A stretch of 64,000 bases of DNA from Streptantibioticus rubrisoli (GTDB taxonomy: Bacteria; Actinomycetota; Actinomycetes; Streptomycetales; Streptomycetaceae). Shown piece by piece: positions 1 through 7,739 of this stretch; the stretch's first letter is position 1, and each line of letters starts with the position of its first letter. The stretch covers positions 1-64,000 of the forward strand of contig NZ_JANFNH010000022.1 in NCBI RefSeq assembly GCF_024436055.1. Reading direction: 5' to 3'. The notes below the pieces were generated by a model. That model saw nothing but the letters and a program-made list of their open reading frames with translations, had not been told where the DNA came from and ran no database searches. The translations under genes were made by a program, and so were the position numbers.

Positions 1-350
1 GGGGGGTGGGGCGGGGGCTGCGGCCCGGCGCCGGGCACCGGGTGGCCGACGCCTGCCAGGGGCGTGGCGTAGGGGTTCTCGGGCACCGGCTCGGAAGGCG
101 GTACGGAGGGGGCGGGCGGGACGGCGGGGGGCGCGGGGGTGTCCTTCGACAGCGACACCCTCTCCGCGCCGTCAGGCGTGGCGTCGGGCCTGGCGTCGGG
201 CGTCGCGTCGGGCTCCGCGGCGGCCGGTTGGTCCGTCTGGGGGACCGGAGCGGGCGCCTCCGGGGCGGACGGCGCCGTGGCGTCCTGGTCCCGCGGCGCC
301 TCCTGCGGGCGACTCCACCAGTGCGGCCGGGCGGCCTTCCCCTCGTCCAT
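1..350 (-). CDS. HtrA/DegP-like serine protease, N-terminal part only
   Basis: The gene starts at an ATG (350-348) preceded by a GGGGAG ribosome-binding site and runs off the left edge. About 116 residues are visible: MDEGKAARPHWWSRPQE, then a Pro/Ala/Asp-rich low-complexity stretch. No protease domain or membrane segment is inside the window, so the assignment rests on position and on this N-terminus. Streptomyces HtrA-type membrane proteases begin with a similar cytoplasmic, proline-rich leader and lie directly after this kind of sigma/anti-sigma pair. It is on the same strand, 139 bp after the anti-sigma gene. The product would be a membrane-anchored serine protease facing outward for envelope quality control. 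Another proline-rich membrane protein remains possible. Confidence 0.6.
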   Translation of the reverse strand, partial: MDEGKAARPHWWSRPQEAPRDQDATAPSAPEAPAPVPQTDQPAAAEPDATPDARPDATPDGAERVSLSKDTPAPPAVPPAPSVPPSEPVPENPYATPLAGVGHPVPGAGPQPPPHP

Positions 351-489
351 GTTCTCCCCTGTTTCTGCGGTCCCCCCAGGCACGGAAGGATTCAGCAGGC
401 TCTGGCACCTCTCAGCCCACACCAGTACCCCCGAAGGCGCAACGCGGCAGGCTACTGAGCCGGAATTCAACCAGGCGTACGAAAACGCG

Positions 490-1362
490 TCAGCGCGCGG
501 GGCCGCTGCCCAGCAACGGCAACGGGGACGGCGCCACCGACCGCGCGGTGAGCGGCATGGGCGGCTGCGGCACCGCCTCCGGGGTGGTGGACGCGAGCGA
601 GACCGGCGCCCGGCCGCCCTGCGGCAGCAGCATGGGCCCCGGCGCCGACAGCGGCCTGACGTGCGCCGCGGTCCCACCCAGCGGCCCGCCCGGCCGCTCC
701 CGGCCCGCCAGCAGCGCCCCGTTGCCCCCGCCGCCGGGCGGGGTGACCGCGGACCCCGCGCCCGCGTCGGCCGTGCCGCCGCCCTCGACGGCGGCGTCCA
801 GCGGCAGCGCACCGCCCAGCGCGATCGCCGCCAGCGAAAACGCCCCGGCCGCCGCGAAGGCGAACCGCCGCCCACGCGAGGCCGAGCGGTTGACGTCGTG
901 GATGCGGAACCGGAAGCCGTCCAGCCGCCCACTGGACGGCGTCAGCGCACTGGCGCCGTTCGGCGGCAGATACGCCCTGGCGCCCTCCTGGCGCCCGAAC
1001 GGCTCTCGGGAGTCGTCGGGCCGCTCCGCCGCACAGAAGTCGTCCTGCGGTCCGAACAGCCCACCGCCGAGATAGGGGCCGTCGCCGCCGGGGCCGTGGC
1101 CCGGCAGCCCCTGTAGCCGGGCCAGCAGCCCGGCGGACAGCGCGGGCGGCATCGCGTCGGCGACCGCGTTCTTCAGCCGCCGCTGCTCGTCGGCCTCGGT
1201 CTTGCACTGCTCGCAGGTGGCCAGATGGGCCAGCACGCGCTCGCGTGTGTCATCGGGCAGCTCACCGTCGACGAACGCCGCCAGGCGGTCGCCTAGGTGT
1301 TCCTCAGCCGTGGAGCGGGCCGTGCCGCTCGTACCACTTCGGAATGGGCCTGTGCCGCTCAC
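490..1362 (-). CDS. Transmembrane zinc-binding anti-sigma factor (RseA-like)
   Basis: The 290-aa product should hold the neighbouring ECF sigma factor inactive at the membrane. The N-terminal domain has the zinc anti-sigma signature HLATCEQC (His46, Cys50, Cys53) with an upstream His22. A low-complexity linker leads to one hydrophobic segment at about residues 167-186, followed by a Gly/Ala/Pro-rich part expected outside the cell. The GTG start (1362) overlaps the sigma stop as GTGA, so translation is probably coupled and the two proteins made in step. Release probably depends on envelope or redox stress, through the zinc site or proteolysis; that trigger is inferred. Confidence 0.92.
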   Translation of the reverse strand: MSGTGPFRSGTSGTARSTAEEHLGDRLAAFVDGELPDDTRERVLAHLATCEQCKTEADEQRRLKNAVADAMPPALSAGLLARLQGLPGHGPGGDGPYLGGGLFGPQDDFCAAERPDDSREPFGRQEGARAYLPPNGASALTPSSGRLDGFRFRIHDVNRSASRGRRFAFAAAGAFSLAAIALGGALPLDAAVEGGGTADAGAGSAVTPPGGGGNGALLAGRERPGGPLGGTAAHVRPLSAPGPMLLPQGGRAPVSLASTTPEAVPQPPMPLTARSVAPSPLPLLGSGPAR

Positions 1363-2171
1363 GCTCTCCCCCGCGTCGCCGTTCCTTCACTGCTCTGGCC
1401 GCCCGCCGCGACCGCGGCCATCGCGCGCCCGGGGCGGGCGGCGGGCGCACGGTGCTGCAGGGCGCTGCGCAGGTGGGAGCGGCCGCGGTGGATGCGGCTG
1501 CGGACGGTGCCCAGCTTGACGCCGAGGGTGGCCGCGATCTCCTCGTACGACAGCCCCTCGATGTCGCACAGCACCACCGCCGCCCGGAACTCCGGCGCGA
1601 GGGTGTCCAGCGCCTGCTGGATGTCCGCGTCGAAGTGGGTGTCGTTGAAGTGCTGCGCGGGCGACGGCTCACGGCTGGGCAGCCGCTCCGCCGCGTCCTC
1701 ACCGAGGGCGTCGAACCGGATCCGCTGGCGGCGGCGCACCATGTCCAGGAACAGGTTGGTGGTGATGCGGTGCAGCCAGCCCTCGAACGTGCCGGGGGTG
1801 TAGGTGGACAGCGACCGGAAGACACGGACGAAGACCTCCTGGGTGAGGTCCTCCGCGTCGTGCTGGTTGCCGGTCAGGCGGTAGGCGAGGCGGTAGACCC
1901 GTGCGCTGTGCGTGCTGACGATCTCCTCCCATGAGGGCGGAGTCCACGTCTCGCCGTCGGCGCCGAAGGACACCGTGGGGGCGAACGCCGCGGTGGCGTT
2001 CGCGGACCCGGCCTCGGAACCTGCGGTGGCGGCGGTGGCACGGTCAGCGGTCTCGTTCACGGATCTCGGCTGCCCTGCCGACCGACGGAAACGCCTGAGC
2101 ACTCCCTGGTCGCCGTCGACAGCCGCACCTCCCCTGTCGGCTCTGGTGGTGTCCAGTAGAGCCCCTACCAT
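1359..2171 (-). CDS. ECF RNA polymerase sigma factor, mycobacterial SigE-like
   Basis: Extracytoplasmic-function sigma factor of 270 aa from the chosen start. Region 2 (about residues 80-148) contains [17 protein letters not shown] and the DNA-melting/-10 segment. Region 4 (about 185-240) contains [18 protein letters not shown], the helix-turn-helix reading the -35 element. The first 75 or so residues are a poorly conserved extension. I chose the ATG at 2171, which has a GAGG site close upstream and begins [12 protein letters not shown]; the frame is also open to 2273. It heads a sigma, anti-sigma, HtrA-like group, the arrangement known for mycobacterial sigE-rseA-htrA. The Streptomyces gene named sigE is a different ECF factor, so no symbol is given. 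Confidence 0.93.
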   Translation of the reverse strand: MVGALLDTTRADRGGAAVDGDQGVLRRFRRSAGQPRSVNETADRATAATAGSEAGSANATAAFAPTVSFGADGETWTPPSWEEIVSTHSARVYRLAYRLTGNQHDAEDLTQEVFVRVFRSLSTYTPGTFEGWLHRITTNLFLDMVRRRQRIRFDALGEDAAERLPSREPSPAQHFNDTHFDADIQQALDTLAPEFRAAVVLCDIEGLSYEEIAATLGVKLGTVRSRIHRGRSHLRSALQHRAPAARPGRAMAAVAAGGQSSEGTATRGRA

Positions 2172-2285
2172 ATCCACCTCGCCCGTTAGCTCCGGATAAG
2201 CAGCTTTGTCCCGGCTCCGGTCCGCTGGGACCGTCGACGAACACGGAAGACCTGCGCGTCCTTCCGTACCCATCCCACCAGCGTC

Positions 2286-2311
2286 AACGCACGGTCCCCT
2301 CCGCAGGTTCC
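2286..2311 (-). promoter_or_regulatory. ECF-type promoter upstream of the sigma factor gene
   Basis: Reading the minus strand, GGAAC (2311-2307) is followed after 17 nt by CGTT (2289-2286). This fits the published SigE/ECF pattern of GGAAC about 18 nt from GTT. It lies about 115 bp upstream of the sigma start, which would give a roughly 110-nt leader and positive autoregulation. It also sits between the divergent sigma and methyltransferase genes. Transcription from it has not been shown here. Confidence 0.55.
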
Positions 2312-2383
2312 CATCGGCAGCGGATACAGTCGCCGAGCGACTTCACGCACGACCGCGGGGACAAACGGGGACAGGAGAGGGCC

Positions 2384-3022
2384 ATTACCGGCAACCGGCA
2401 GGCGAGCTGGGCGTTCGCGGACGCCTTCGTCGCCGAGGACGAGGCGTTGCTACGGGCCCGGGAACGCGCCCGTCAGGTCGGCGTGCGCTCGGTCTCCCCC
2501 GGCACCGGCGCCGCGCTGCGGATGCTGGCGGCGGCCGCCGACGCCCGGGTGGTCGCCGAGATTGGCACCGGCGTCGGGGTCTCCGGCATCCACCTGCTGC
2601 ACGGGATGCGCCCGGACGGCGTGCTGACCACGGTGGACACCGAGCCGGACCGCCAGCAGCTCGCCCGGGAGGCCTACCGGGAGGCGGGCTTCGCGGCGAA
2701 CCGCGCCCGCTTCATCCCCGGCCCGGCCCTGGACGTCCTGCCCCGGCTCGCGGACGGCGGCTACGACCTGGTCTTCTGCGACGGTGACCGGCTGGAGTAC
2801 GCGCAGTACCTGGCTGAATCGTTGCGCCTGCTGCGGCCTGGTGGACTGGTCTGCTTCGAGGGGGTCTTCGCCCAGGGCCGGGCGATGGACGCCGCCCACC
2901 AGGAGACCGAGGTGCACGGGGTGCGCGAGGTGATGCGCGCGGTACGGGACAGCGCCGCGCTGGTGCCGGTGCTGCTGCCGACCGACGACGGGCTGCTGTG
3001 CGCGGTGAAGAAAGGCGCATGA
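2384..3022 (+). CDS. O-methyltransferase, class I SAM-dependent, apparent ATT start
   Basis: SAM-dependent O-methyltransferase of the small COMT/TylF-like family; the acceptor is unknown. VAEIGTGVGVSGIHLLHG (near residue 58) is the SAM-binding motif I, and YDLVFCDGDR is the acidic motif used for metal or substrate contact. The reading frame resembles Streptomyces relatives from ITGNRQASWAFADAFVAED onward, but no ATG, GTG or TTG precedes that point closely. An AGGAG (2373-2377) lies 6 nt before an ATT at 2384, so I place the start there (212 aa). The first conventional start is TTG at 2447, which would remove about 21 well-matched residues and has no comparable ribosome-binding site. It is divergent from the sigma gene and ends at a strong hairpin. 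Confidence 0.83.
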   Translation: MTGNRQASWAFADAFVAEDEALLRARERARQVGVRSVSPGTGAALRMLAAAADARVVAEIGTGVGVSGIHLLHGMRPDGVLTTVDTEPDRQQLAREAYREAGFAANRARFIPGPALDVLPRLADGGYDLVFCDGDRLEYAQYLAESLRLLRPGGLVCFEGVFAQGRAMDAAHQETEVHGVREVMRAVRDSAALVPVLLPTDDGLLCAVKKGA

Positions 3023-3025
3023 AGA

Positions 3026-3089
3026 CGGCTCCGGGCTTTTGCGAACCACATCCGGTGTTCATCCCGGTGTTCGCAAAAGCCCGGAGCCG
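3026..3089. terminator. Bidirectional terminator, perfect 21-bp inverted repeat
   Basis: Positions 3026-3046 and 3069-3089 are exact reverse complements over 21 bp with a 22-nt loop. The repeat starts 4 bp after the methyltransferase stop and lies 47 bp from the stop of the convergent DUF3117 gene, so it can serve both. Each arm contains TTTTGC or GCAAAA, giving a short U-run within the stem. Confidence 0.85.
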
Positions 3090-3135
3090 AAAATCCGAAG
3101 GCCCGAGCCGCTGTGGCGGCTCATAACGCCGTATT

Positions 3136-3303
3136 TCAGACGACTACCTTCTCCAGGGCCTCGCCCAGGGCCTTGGCCTCATCGGGTGTCAGCTCGACGA
3201 CGAGACGCCCGCCGCCTTCGAGCGGAACGCGCATGACGATGCCCCGCCCCTCCTTTGTCACCTCGAGCGGGCCATCACCCGTCCGCGGCTTCATGGCCGC
3301 CAT
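3136..3303 (-). CDS. DUF3117 family protein (55 aa)
   Basis: Small conserved actinobacterial protein of unknown function. The product begins MAAMKPRTGDGPLEVTKEGR and ends ALEKVVV. It is almost all a compact beta-rich domain with alternating charged and hydrophobic residues and no membrane segment. The ATG at 3303 has a GGAAGGGG site just upstream; the longer open frame to 3369 lacks one and does not resemble the family. It is transcribed alone and converges on the methyltransferase gene. Near-universal presence in actinobacteria is known of the family; no biochemical role can be read from the sequence. Confidence 0.9.
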   Translation of the reverse strand: MAAMKPRTGDGPLEVTKEGRGIVMRVPLEGGGRLVVELTPDEAKALGEALEKVVV

Positions 3304-3621
3304 GCTCGTTCCCCTTCCTGAAACCAGCTCCTCGCAACCGGCGGCCCAGGCGCCGCCGGACTCGAACACATTGGTTCCAGGCCATTATCCCGCATGCCAG
3401 TCCCCTATGACCAACATCGGGGACCGGCCACGCGACGACACCCGCTCGCAAAACCACCCAATCCGGCGAGGTGGCTGCGATACTCCCGCCCCGCGTTCCG
3501 CTCAGCGCTGAGTGGGCCGCCGCCGGTCCTTTGATCCAGGTCACATGTCGGCCGATGGCGAACTCCGGCATGCTGACCGCAGCGCACACCGCGCCAAGCC
3601 GCGACGGAGGGACTGACTGCC

Positions 3622-4419
3622 ATGGCCGACACCGTGCTCTACGAGGTGGCCGACGGGCTCGCGACCATCACCTTGAACCGGCCCGAGGCGATGAACGCCC
3701 TCGACACCGAGACCAAGGACGCGCTGCGGGACACCCTGCGCGAGGCGGGCGCCGACCAGTCGGTACGGGCGGTGCTGCTCACCGCGACCGGGCGGGCCTT
3801 CTGCGTCGGCCAGGACCTCAAGGAGCACGTCAGCACGCTGCGCGGACCGGCGACGCCGGGCGGCAAGACCATGAGCACCGTCCAGGAGCACTACAACCCG
3901 ATCGTCTCGGCCATCGCGACGATGCCCAAGCCGGTGGTGGCCGGGGTGAACGGGGTCGCGGCCGGTGCGGGCGCGGGGTTCGCCTTCGCCGCCGACTACC
4001 GGGTGGTGGCGGACTCGGCCAGCTTCAACACGTCCTTCGCCGGGGTGGCGCTGACCGCCGACTCGGGGGCGTCGTGGACCCTGCCGCGGCTGGTCGGCCC
4101 AGGGCGCGCCGCGGACCTGCTGATGTTCCCGCGCAAGATCACCGCCCAGGAGGCGTTTGAACTCGGCATCGCACAGAAGGTGGTGCCGACCGAGGAACTG
4201 CCCGCCGCCGCGCTCGCGGTCGCCCGTGAGCTGGCCCAGGGCCCGACGGTCGCCTACGCCGCGATCAAGGAGTCCCTCGCCTACGGGTCGTCGCACTCGC
4301 TGATCGAGACCCTGGTCAAGGAGGACGAACTACAGGAGCGCGCCGGAACCTCCGCGGACCACCGCATCGCGGTGGAGGCCTTCCTGAACAAGGAGCGCCC
4401 GAAGTACGTCGGCCGCTAG
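3622..4419 (+). CDS. Enoyl-CoA hydratase/isomerase family protein, PaaG-like
   Basis: Crotonase-fold enzyme of 265 aa acting on an acyl-CoA thioester. The oxyanion-hole regions are visible at GRAFCVGQDL and GVNGVAAGAGAGFAFAADYR. In the segment SFAGVALTADSGASWTLPRLVG the first catalytic Glu of classical hydratases is replaced by Phe, and the second aligns with Asp. An Asp (residue 147) is present in the position used by PaaG-type isomerases. This favours isomerisation of a double bond or ring epoxide over hydration, but that is an alignment made by eye. No other paa or beta-oxidation gene is adjacent. A weak GGAGGGAC stretch precedes the ATG start. Confidence 0.88.
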   Translation: MADTVLYEVADGLATITLNRPEAMNALDTETKDALRDTLREAGADQSVRAVLLTATGRAFCVGQDLKEHVSTLRGPATPGGKTMSTVQEHYNPIVSAIATMPKPVVAGVNGVAAGAGAGFAFAADYRVVADSASFNTSFAGVALTADSGASWTLPRLVGPGRAADLLMFPRKITAQEAFELGIAQKVVPTEELPAAALAVARELAQGPTVAYAAIKESLAYGSSHSLIETLVKEDELQERAGTSADHRIAVEAFLNKERPKYVGR

Positions 4420-4733
4420 CCGCTCGGGGCTCGTCCGGCGTGGGTCGCGGCGGTTCCCGACCGCCGCTCCCCCACCGCCGGAGCCGCGCGCCGCCGCGGC
4501 GGACTCCCTCTTGAGGGCGAGCCCCCATGCCCCCGGGAACAACGGGGACTTGCCCCCACCGCTCCCTCCCGACGCGGCGGCGAGCAACCCCGACGGCGGC
4601 GCCCGGCGGCCACAAACCACCGCAGCCAACCGGGGGCCGCCCCACGGGCGCACCCCCAACCGGACCCCACGGGCGCACCCCCCACCGGGGTTCGGTGCGC
4701 AGCCCCGAACGCACGCCAGGCGCACAGCCCCCG
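4420..4733. other. Intergenic region between crotonase and tag, no gene seen
   Basis: Very GC-rich, C-biased sequence between two convergent genes. Open frames run through it on both strands, but they are low-complexity and match nothing I recognise. It contains short inverted repeats that could help termination and the tandem repeat listed separately. Confidence 0.5.
4640..4688. repeat. Two tandem copies of a 25-bp C-rich unit
   Basis: CCCCACGGGCGCACCCCC occurs at 4640-4657 and again at 4665-4682, a 25-bp period. The rest of the unit (AACCGGA versus CACCGG) is nearly conserved. The function is unknown and slippage is a likely origin. Confidence 0.75.
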
Positions 4734-5324
4734 TCAGCGGAAGGCGCAGGCCGCAAGGTGGTCGTTGACCAGCCCACACGCCTGCATCGCGGCGTACGCG
4801 GTCGTAGGACCGACAAAGCGGAAGCCCCGCTTCTTGAGTTCCTTGGCCAGGGCGACGGACTCCGGCGTGGTGGCCGGAACATCGGCGACCGTCCGCGGCG
4901 CCGGACGGTCGCCCGGCGCGTAGGACCAGATGAGCGCGTCCAGGCCGCCCTCGTAGGACTCCGCGACGTCGAGCGCGGCGCGGGCGTTCGCTATGACCGC
5001 GTCGATCTTGGCCCGGTTGCGGATGATCCCGGGATCGGTGAGCAGCCGTTCCCGGTCGGCGTCGGTGAACCTGGCCACCTTCTCCGGCCGGAAGCCCGCG
5101 AAGGCGGCCCGGAACCCCTCCCGGCGGCGCAGGATCGTCAGCCACGACAGGCCGGACTGGAACGCCTCCAGCGACAGCCGCTCGAACAACTCCACGTCAC
5201 CGCGGACCGGACGCCCCCACTCGGCGTCGTGGTACGTCCGGTAGTCCGCGTAGCCGTCGCCGTCCCGCGCCCAGGGGCAGCGGGTCAGGCCGTCGGCACC
5301 GGTGAGCGCTCCGCCCTCAGTCAT
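4734..5324 (-). CDS. tag: DNA-3-methyladenine glycosylase I
   Basis: Base-excision repair enzyme (196 aa) that removes 3-methyladenine from alkylated DNA. The N-terminus has CPWARDGDGYADYRTYHDAEWG and the C-terminus VNDHLAACAF. Together these supply the Cys/His zinc-snap ligands typical of Tag. The middle part, including SGLSWLTILRRREGFRAAF, is the helix-hairpin-helix-type fold with the catalytic acidic patch. The ATG start at 5324 lies inside the end of the upstream DivIVA-domain gene (8-bp overlap), so the two are cotranscribed and probably translationally coupled. No alkylation-response regulator is visible nearby. Confidence 0.95.
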   Translation of the reverse strand: MTEGGALTGADGLTRCPWARDGDGYADYRTYHDAEWGRPVRGDVELFERLSLEAFQSGLSWLTILRRREGFRAAFAGFRPEKVARFTDADRERLLTDPGIIRNRAKIDAVIANARAALDVAESYEGGLDALIWSYAPGDRPAPRTVADVPATTPESVALAKELKKRGFRFVGPTTAYAAMQACGLVNDHLAACAFR

Positions 5325-5685
5325 GCGGCTGCTCCCCGTTGGGCGCGGTGTCCCGCGGGTGCTCCTTGACCAGTGACGGCGCGCCGAGCGCGGCGTCCTG
5401 CGCACCGGCCAGCGCCGCCTCCAACTCGGCGATGCGCGCGTCCCGTTCGGCCAGTTCGGCGGCGAGCCGGTCGAGCACGTCGTCCACCGCGTCCATCCGG
5501 TAGCCGCGCAGCGTCACGGCGAGCCGCAGGTCGTCGACGTCGGCACGGCTGACCGGCCGGTCCCCGGGCAGCGGGTCCGACAGGCGGTCCGGCTCGGCGT
5601 CGCGCAGCGTGCCCCCGTCGCCGAGGACCGCGACGGCCACGGCGCCGACCACCGCGACCAGCGCGATGAGCATGAACCAGAACAA
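5317..5685 (-). CDS. DivIVA domain-containing membrane protein
   Basis: A 122-aa protein with one N-terminal membrane helix (FWFMLIALVAVVGAVAVAVL). This is followed by a short DivIVA-type segment, DLRLAVTLRGYRMDAVDDVLDRL. A coiled coil rich in Ala/Glu (LAAELAERDARIAELEAAL) and a polar tail complete it. The DivIVA segment is the one that senses curved or polar membrane in growth-pole proteins; here it is anchored by a real helix. The start is a TTG at 5685 with GGGAG 8 nt upstream; an in-frame ATG at 5673 is the alternative. It overlaps tag by 8 bp. A link to polar growth is inference. Confidence 0.87.
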   Translation of the reverse strand: MFWFMLIALVAVVGAVAVAVLGDGGTLRDAEPDRLSDPLPGDRPVSRADVDDLRLAVTLRGYRMDAVDDVLDRLAAELAERDARIAELEAALAGAQDAALGAPSLVKEHPRDTAPNGEQPHD

Positions 5686-5885
5686 GACGATCTCTCCCGG
5701 GTCCGGCCTCAGTACCTGAAGCGTCGGTGCCTTTGCTGTCCAAGTGTCCGCCCCGATCGTGCCATGCCGCGCTGTGCTCGGTGGTCCGGTGGGCGACGGG
5801 TTAGGGTCGCGACGGGCGATCGAGGAGTGTCGGCACCGAGTGGAGCGCCGCTGGCGGGGCAGCCGGTCGAGAAGGGCGAAACAGC

Positions 5886-6746
5886 ATGTTGCGGTTGGGG
5901 AAGCGGGAGTTCGGGGACCACGAGCCGGTGATCATGGCGATCGTGAACCGGACGCCGGACTCCTTCTACGACCGGGGCGCCACCTTCACCGACGAGGCAG
6001 CGCTCCTGCGGGTGGAACGGGCGGTGTCAGAGGGTGCTGCCATCATCGACATCGGTGGGGTCAAGGCCGGTCCTGGGGAGGAGGTGTCGGCCGAGGAGGA
6101 GATCCGTCGTACGGCCGCGTTCGTCGCCGAGGTGCGCGGTCGGTACCCGGATGTGGTGATCAGCGTCGACACCTGGCGGCACGAGGTCGGGGAGGCGGTC
6201 TGTGAGGCGGGCGCGGACCTGATCAACGACGCGTGGGGCGGGGTCGACCCCAAGCTGGCCGAGGTCGCCGCGCGCTTCGGGGTGGGTCTGGTGTGCACGC
6301 ACGCGGGCGGCGCGGAGCCGCGCACCCGCCCGCACCGGGTGACCTACGAGGATGTGATGGCCGACATCCTGCGGGTCACCCTGGGGCTGGCGGAACGGGC
6401 CGTGGAGCTGGGCGTACGGCGGGACGGGATCCTGATCGACCCCGGCCATGACTTCGGCAAGAACACCCGGCACTCGCTGGAGGCGACCCGGCGGCTCGGC
6501 GAGATGGTGGGCACCGGCTGGCCGGTGCTGGTGTCGCTGTCGAACAAGGACTTCGTCGGCGAGACCCTGGACAAGCCGGTCAAGGAGCGGCTGCTGGGCA
6601 CCCTGGCGACCACCGCCGTCTCGGCCTGGCTGGGCGCCCGGGTCTACCGGGTGCACGAGGTCGCCGAGACCCGCCAGGTGCTGGACATGGTGGCCACCAT
6701 CGCGGGCCACCGCCCCCCGGCCGTGGCCCGCCGCGGCCTGGCGTAA
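5886..6746 (+). CDS. folP: Dihydropteroate synthase homologue, FolP2-like
   Basis: TIM-barrel pterin-binding protein of 286 aa. Classical enzymes condense p-aminobenzoate with dihydropterin pyrophosphate for folate. The barrel landmarks are present: MAIVNRTPDSFYDRG, IDIGGVKAGPGEEV, VISVDTWRHEV, DLINDAWGG and a C-terminal RVHEV. Two signature loops differ from the usual forms (VNVTPDSFSDGG and GGESTRPGA). That is the pattern of the mycobacterial FolP2 branch, which is not an active synthase in the cases tested. The product may therefore have another pterin-related role. It starts at ATG 5886 with AGAAGGGCG upstream and stands divergent from tag. No folB, folK or folE is adjacent. Confidence 0.88.
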   Translation: MLRLGKREFGDHEPVIMAIVNRTPDSFYDRGATFTDEAALLRVERAVSEGAAIIDIGGVKAGPGEEVSAEEEIRRTAAFVAEVRGRYPDVVISVDTWRHEVGEAVCEAGADLINDAWGGVDPKLAEVAARFGVGLVCTHAGGAEPRTRPHRVTYEDVMADILRVTLGLAERAVELGVRRDGILIDPGHDFGKNTRHSLEATRRLGEMVGTGWPVLVSLSNKDFVGETLDKPVKERLLGTLATTAVSAWLGARVYRVHEVAETRQVLDMVATIAGHRPPAVARRGLA

Positions 6747-6839
6747 CGAAGGCGGGAGCTCCCGCCACCCGCGGGGGCTGCGACGGCGGTACGGCGGACC
6801 ACCGCCGCGCCCGCTGGCGAGGACCCGCGGCGCGGTCCC

Positions 6840-7670
6840 TCAGCGATCCGCCTTGGTGACGAGCTTGACCGCCTCGTCCACGTCGTCGGTGAGCTGGAAC
6901 AGCTCCAGGTCGTGCCGGGACGCCTTGCCCTCGGCGACCAGGGTGTTGCGCACCCAGTCGACCAGGCCCCGCCAGTAGTCCGTGCCGAACAGCACGATCG
7001 GGAAGCGGGTCACCTTCTTGGTCTGGACCAGCGTCAGCGCCTCGAAGAGTTCGTCCAGCGTGCCGAAACCACCCGGCAGCACGATGAACCCCTGCGCGTA
7101 CTTGACGAACATCGTCTTGCGCACGAAGAAGTAGCGGAAGTTGATGCCCACGTCGACGTACGGGTTGAGGCCCTGTTCGAAGGGCAGCTCGATGCCCAGC
7201 CCGACCGACGCACCGCCCGCCTCGCACGCCCCCTTGTTGGCGCCCTCCATCGCGCCCGGCCCGCCCCCGGTGATCACCGCGTAACCGGCCCCGGCCAGCG
7301 CCCGCCCGATGCGTACCGCCGCGTCGTACTCGGGCGAGTCCACGGGGGTGCGCGCGGAGCCGAACAGGCTGATCGCCGGGCCGAGTTCGGCCAGCGCGCC
7401 GAAGCCCTCGACGAACTCGGACTGGATGCGCATCACCCGCCAGGGGTCGCCGTGCAGCCAGTCCGTCGGCCCCTGGCTGTCCAGCAGCCGCTGGTCCGTG
7501 GTGCCCGACTGGACCTGGCCGCGGCGCCGCACCACCGGCCCGGTGTGCCGCTCCGGCCAGCCACGGCCGTACGGGATCGCCTCCGCGGCCGCGTTCGCCG
7601 CCGCGGCCGCCTCCTGTGCCTCGGCCCAGCCGCGCTCCCGCCCCTGGTCCTCCGCGTTGCCACTGCCCAC
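6840..7670 (-). CDS. TIGR00730 / LOG-family Rossmann protein
   Basis: The 276-aa product belongs to the lysine-decarboxylase-like or LOG family. Characterised members are cytokinin riboside 5'-monophosphate phosphoribohydrolases or related nucleotide hydrolases. The nucleotide-binding signature is visible as ITGGGPGAMEGANKG, and the catalytic signature as PGGFGTLDELFEAL with Arg/Lys upstream in FVRKTMF. The first 65 or so residues are an Ala-rich, polar extension not needed for the fold. It starts at GTG 7670 behind GGAGGGAG and follows dapE on the same strand. The physiological substrate in actinobacteria is unclear; true lysine decarboxylase activity is unlikely. Confidence 0.9.
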   Translation of the reverse strand: MGSGNAEDQGRERGWAEAQEAAAAANAAAEAIPYGRGWPERHTGPVVRRRGQVQSGTTDQRLLDSQGPTDWLHGDPWRVMRIQSEFVEGFGALAELGPAISLFGSARTPVDSPEYDAAVRIGRALAGAGYAVITGGGPGAMEGANKGACEAGGASVGLGIELPFEQGLNPYVDVGINFRYFFVRKTMFVKYAQGFIVLPGGFGTLDELFEALTLVQTKKVTRFPIVLFGTDYWRGLVDWVRNTLVAEGKASRHDLELFQLTDDVDEAVKLVTKADR

Positions 7671-7739
7671 GTCGTACCGCTCCCTCCAGCACCGGGCCCG
7701 TCACGGGCCACCGACTGCAGCCTACGTACCCCCGGCCCG

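Noticed and set aside
4527-5369. 280-aa plus-strand frame over the gap and tag
   Set aside because: Opposite strand of tag and the DivIVA-domain gene; low-complexity Arg/Gly/Pro sequence.
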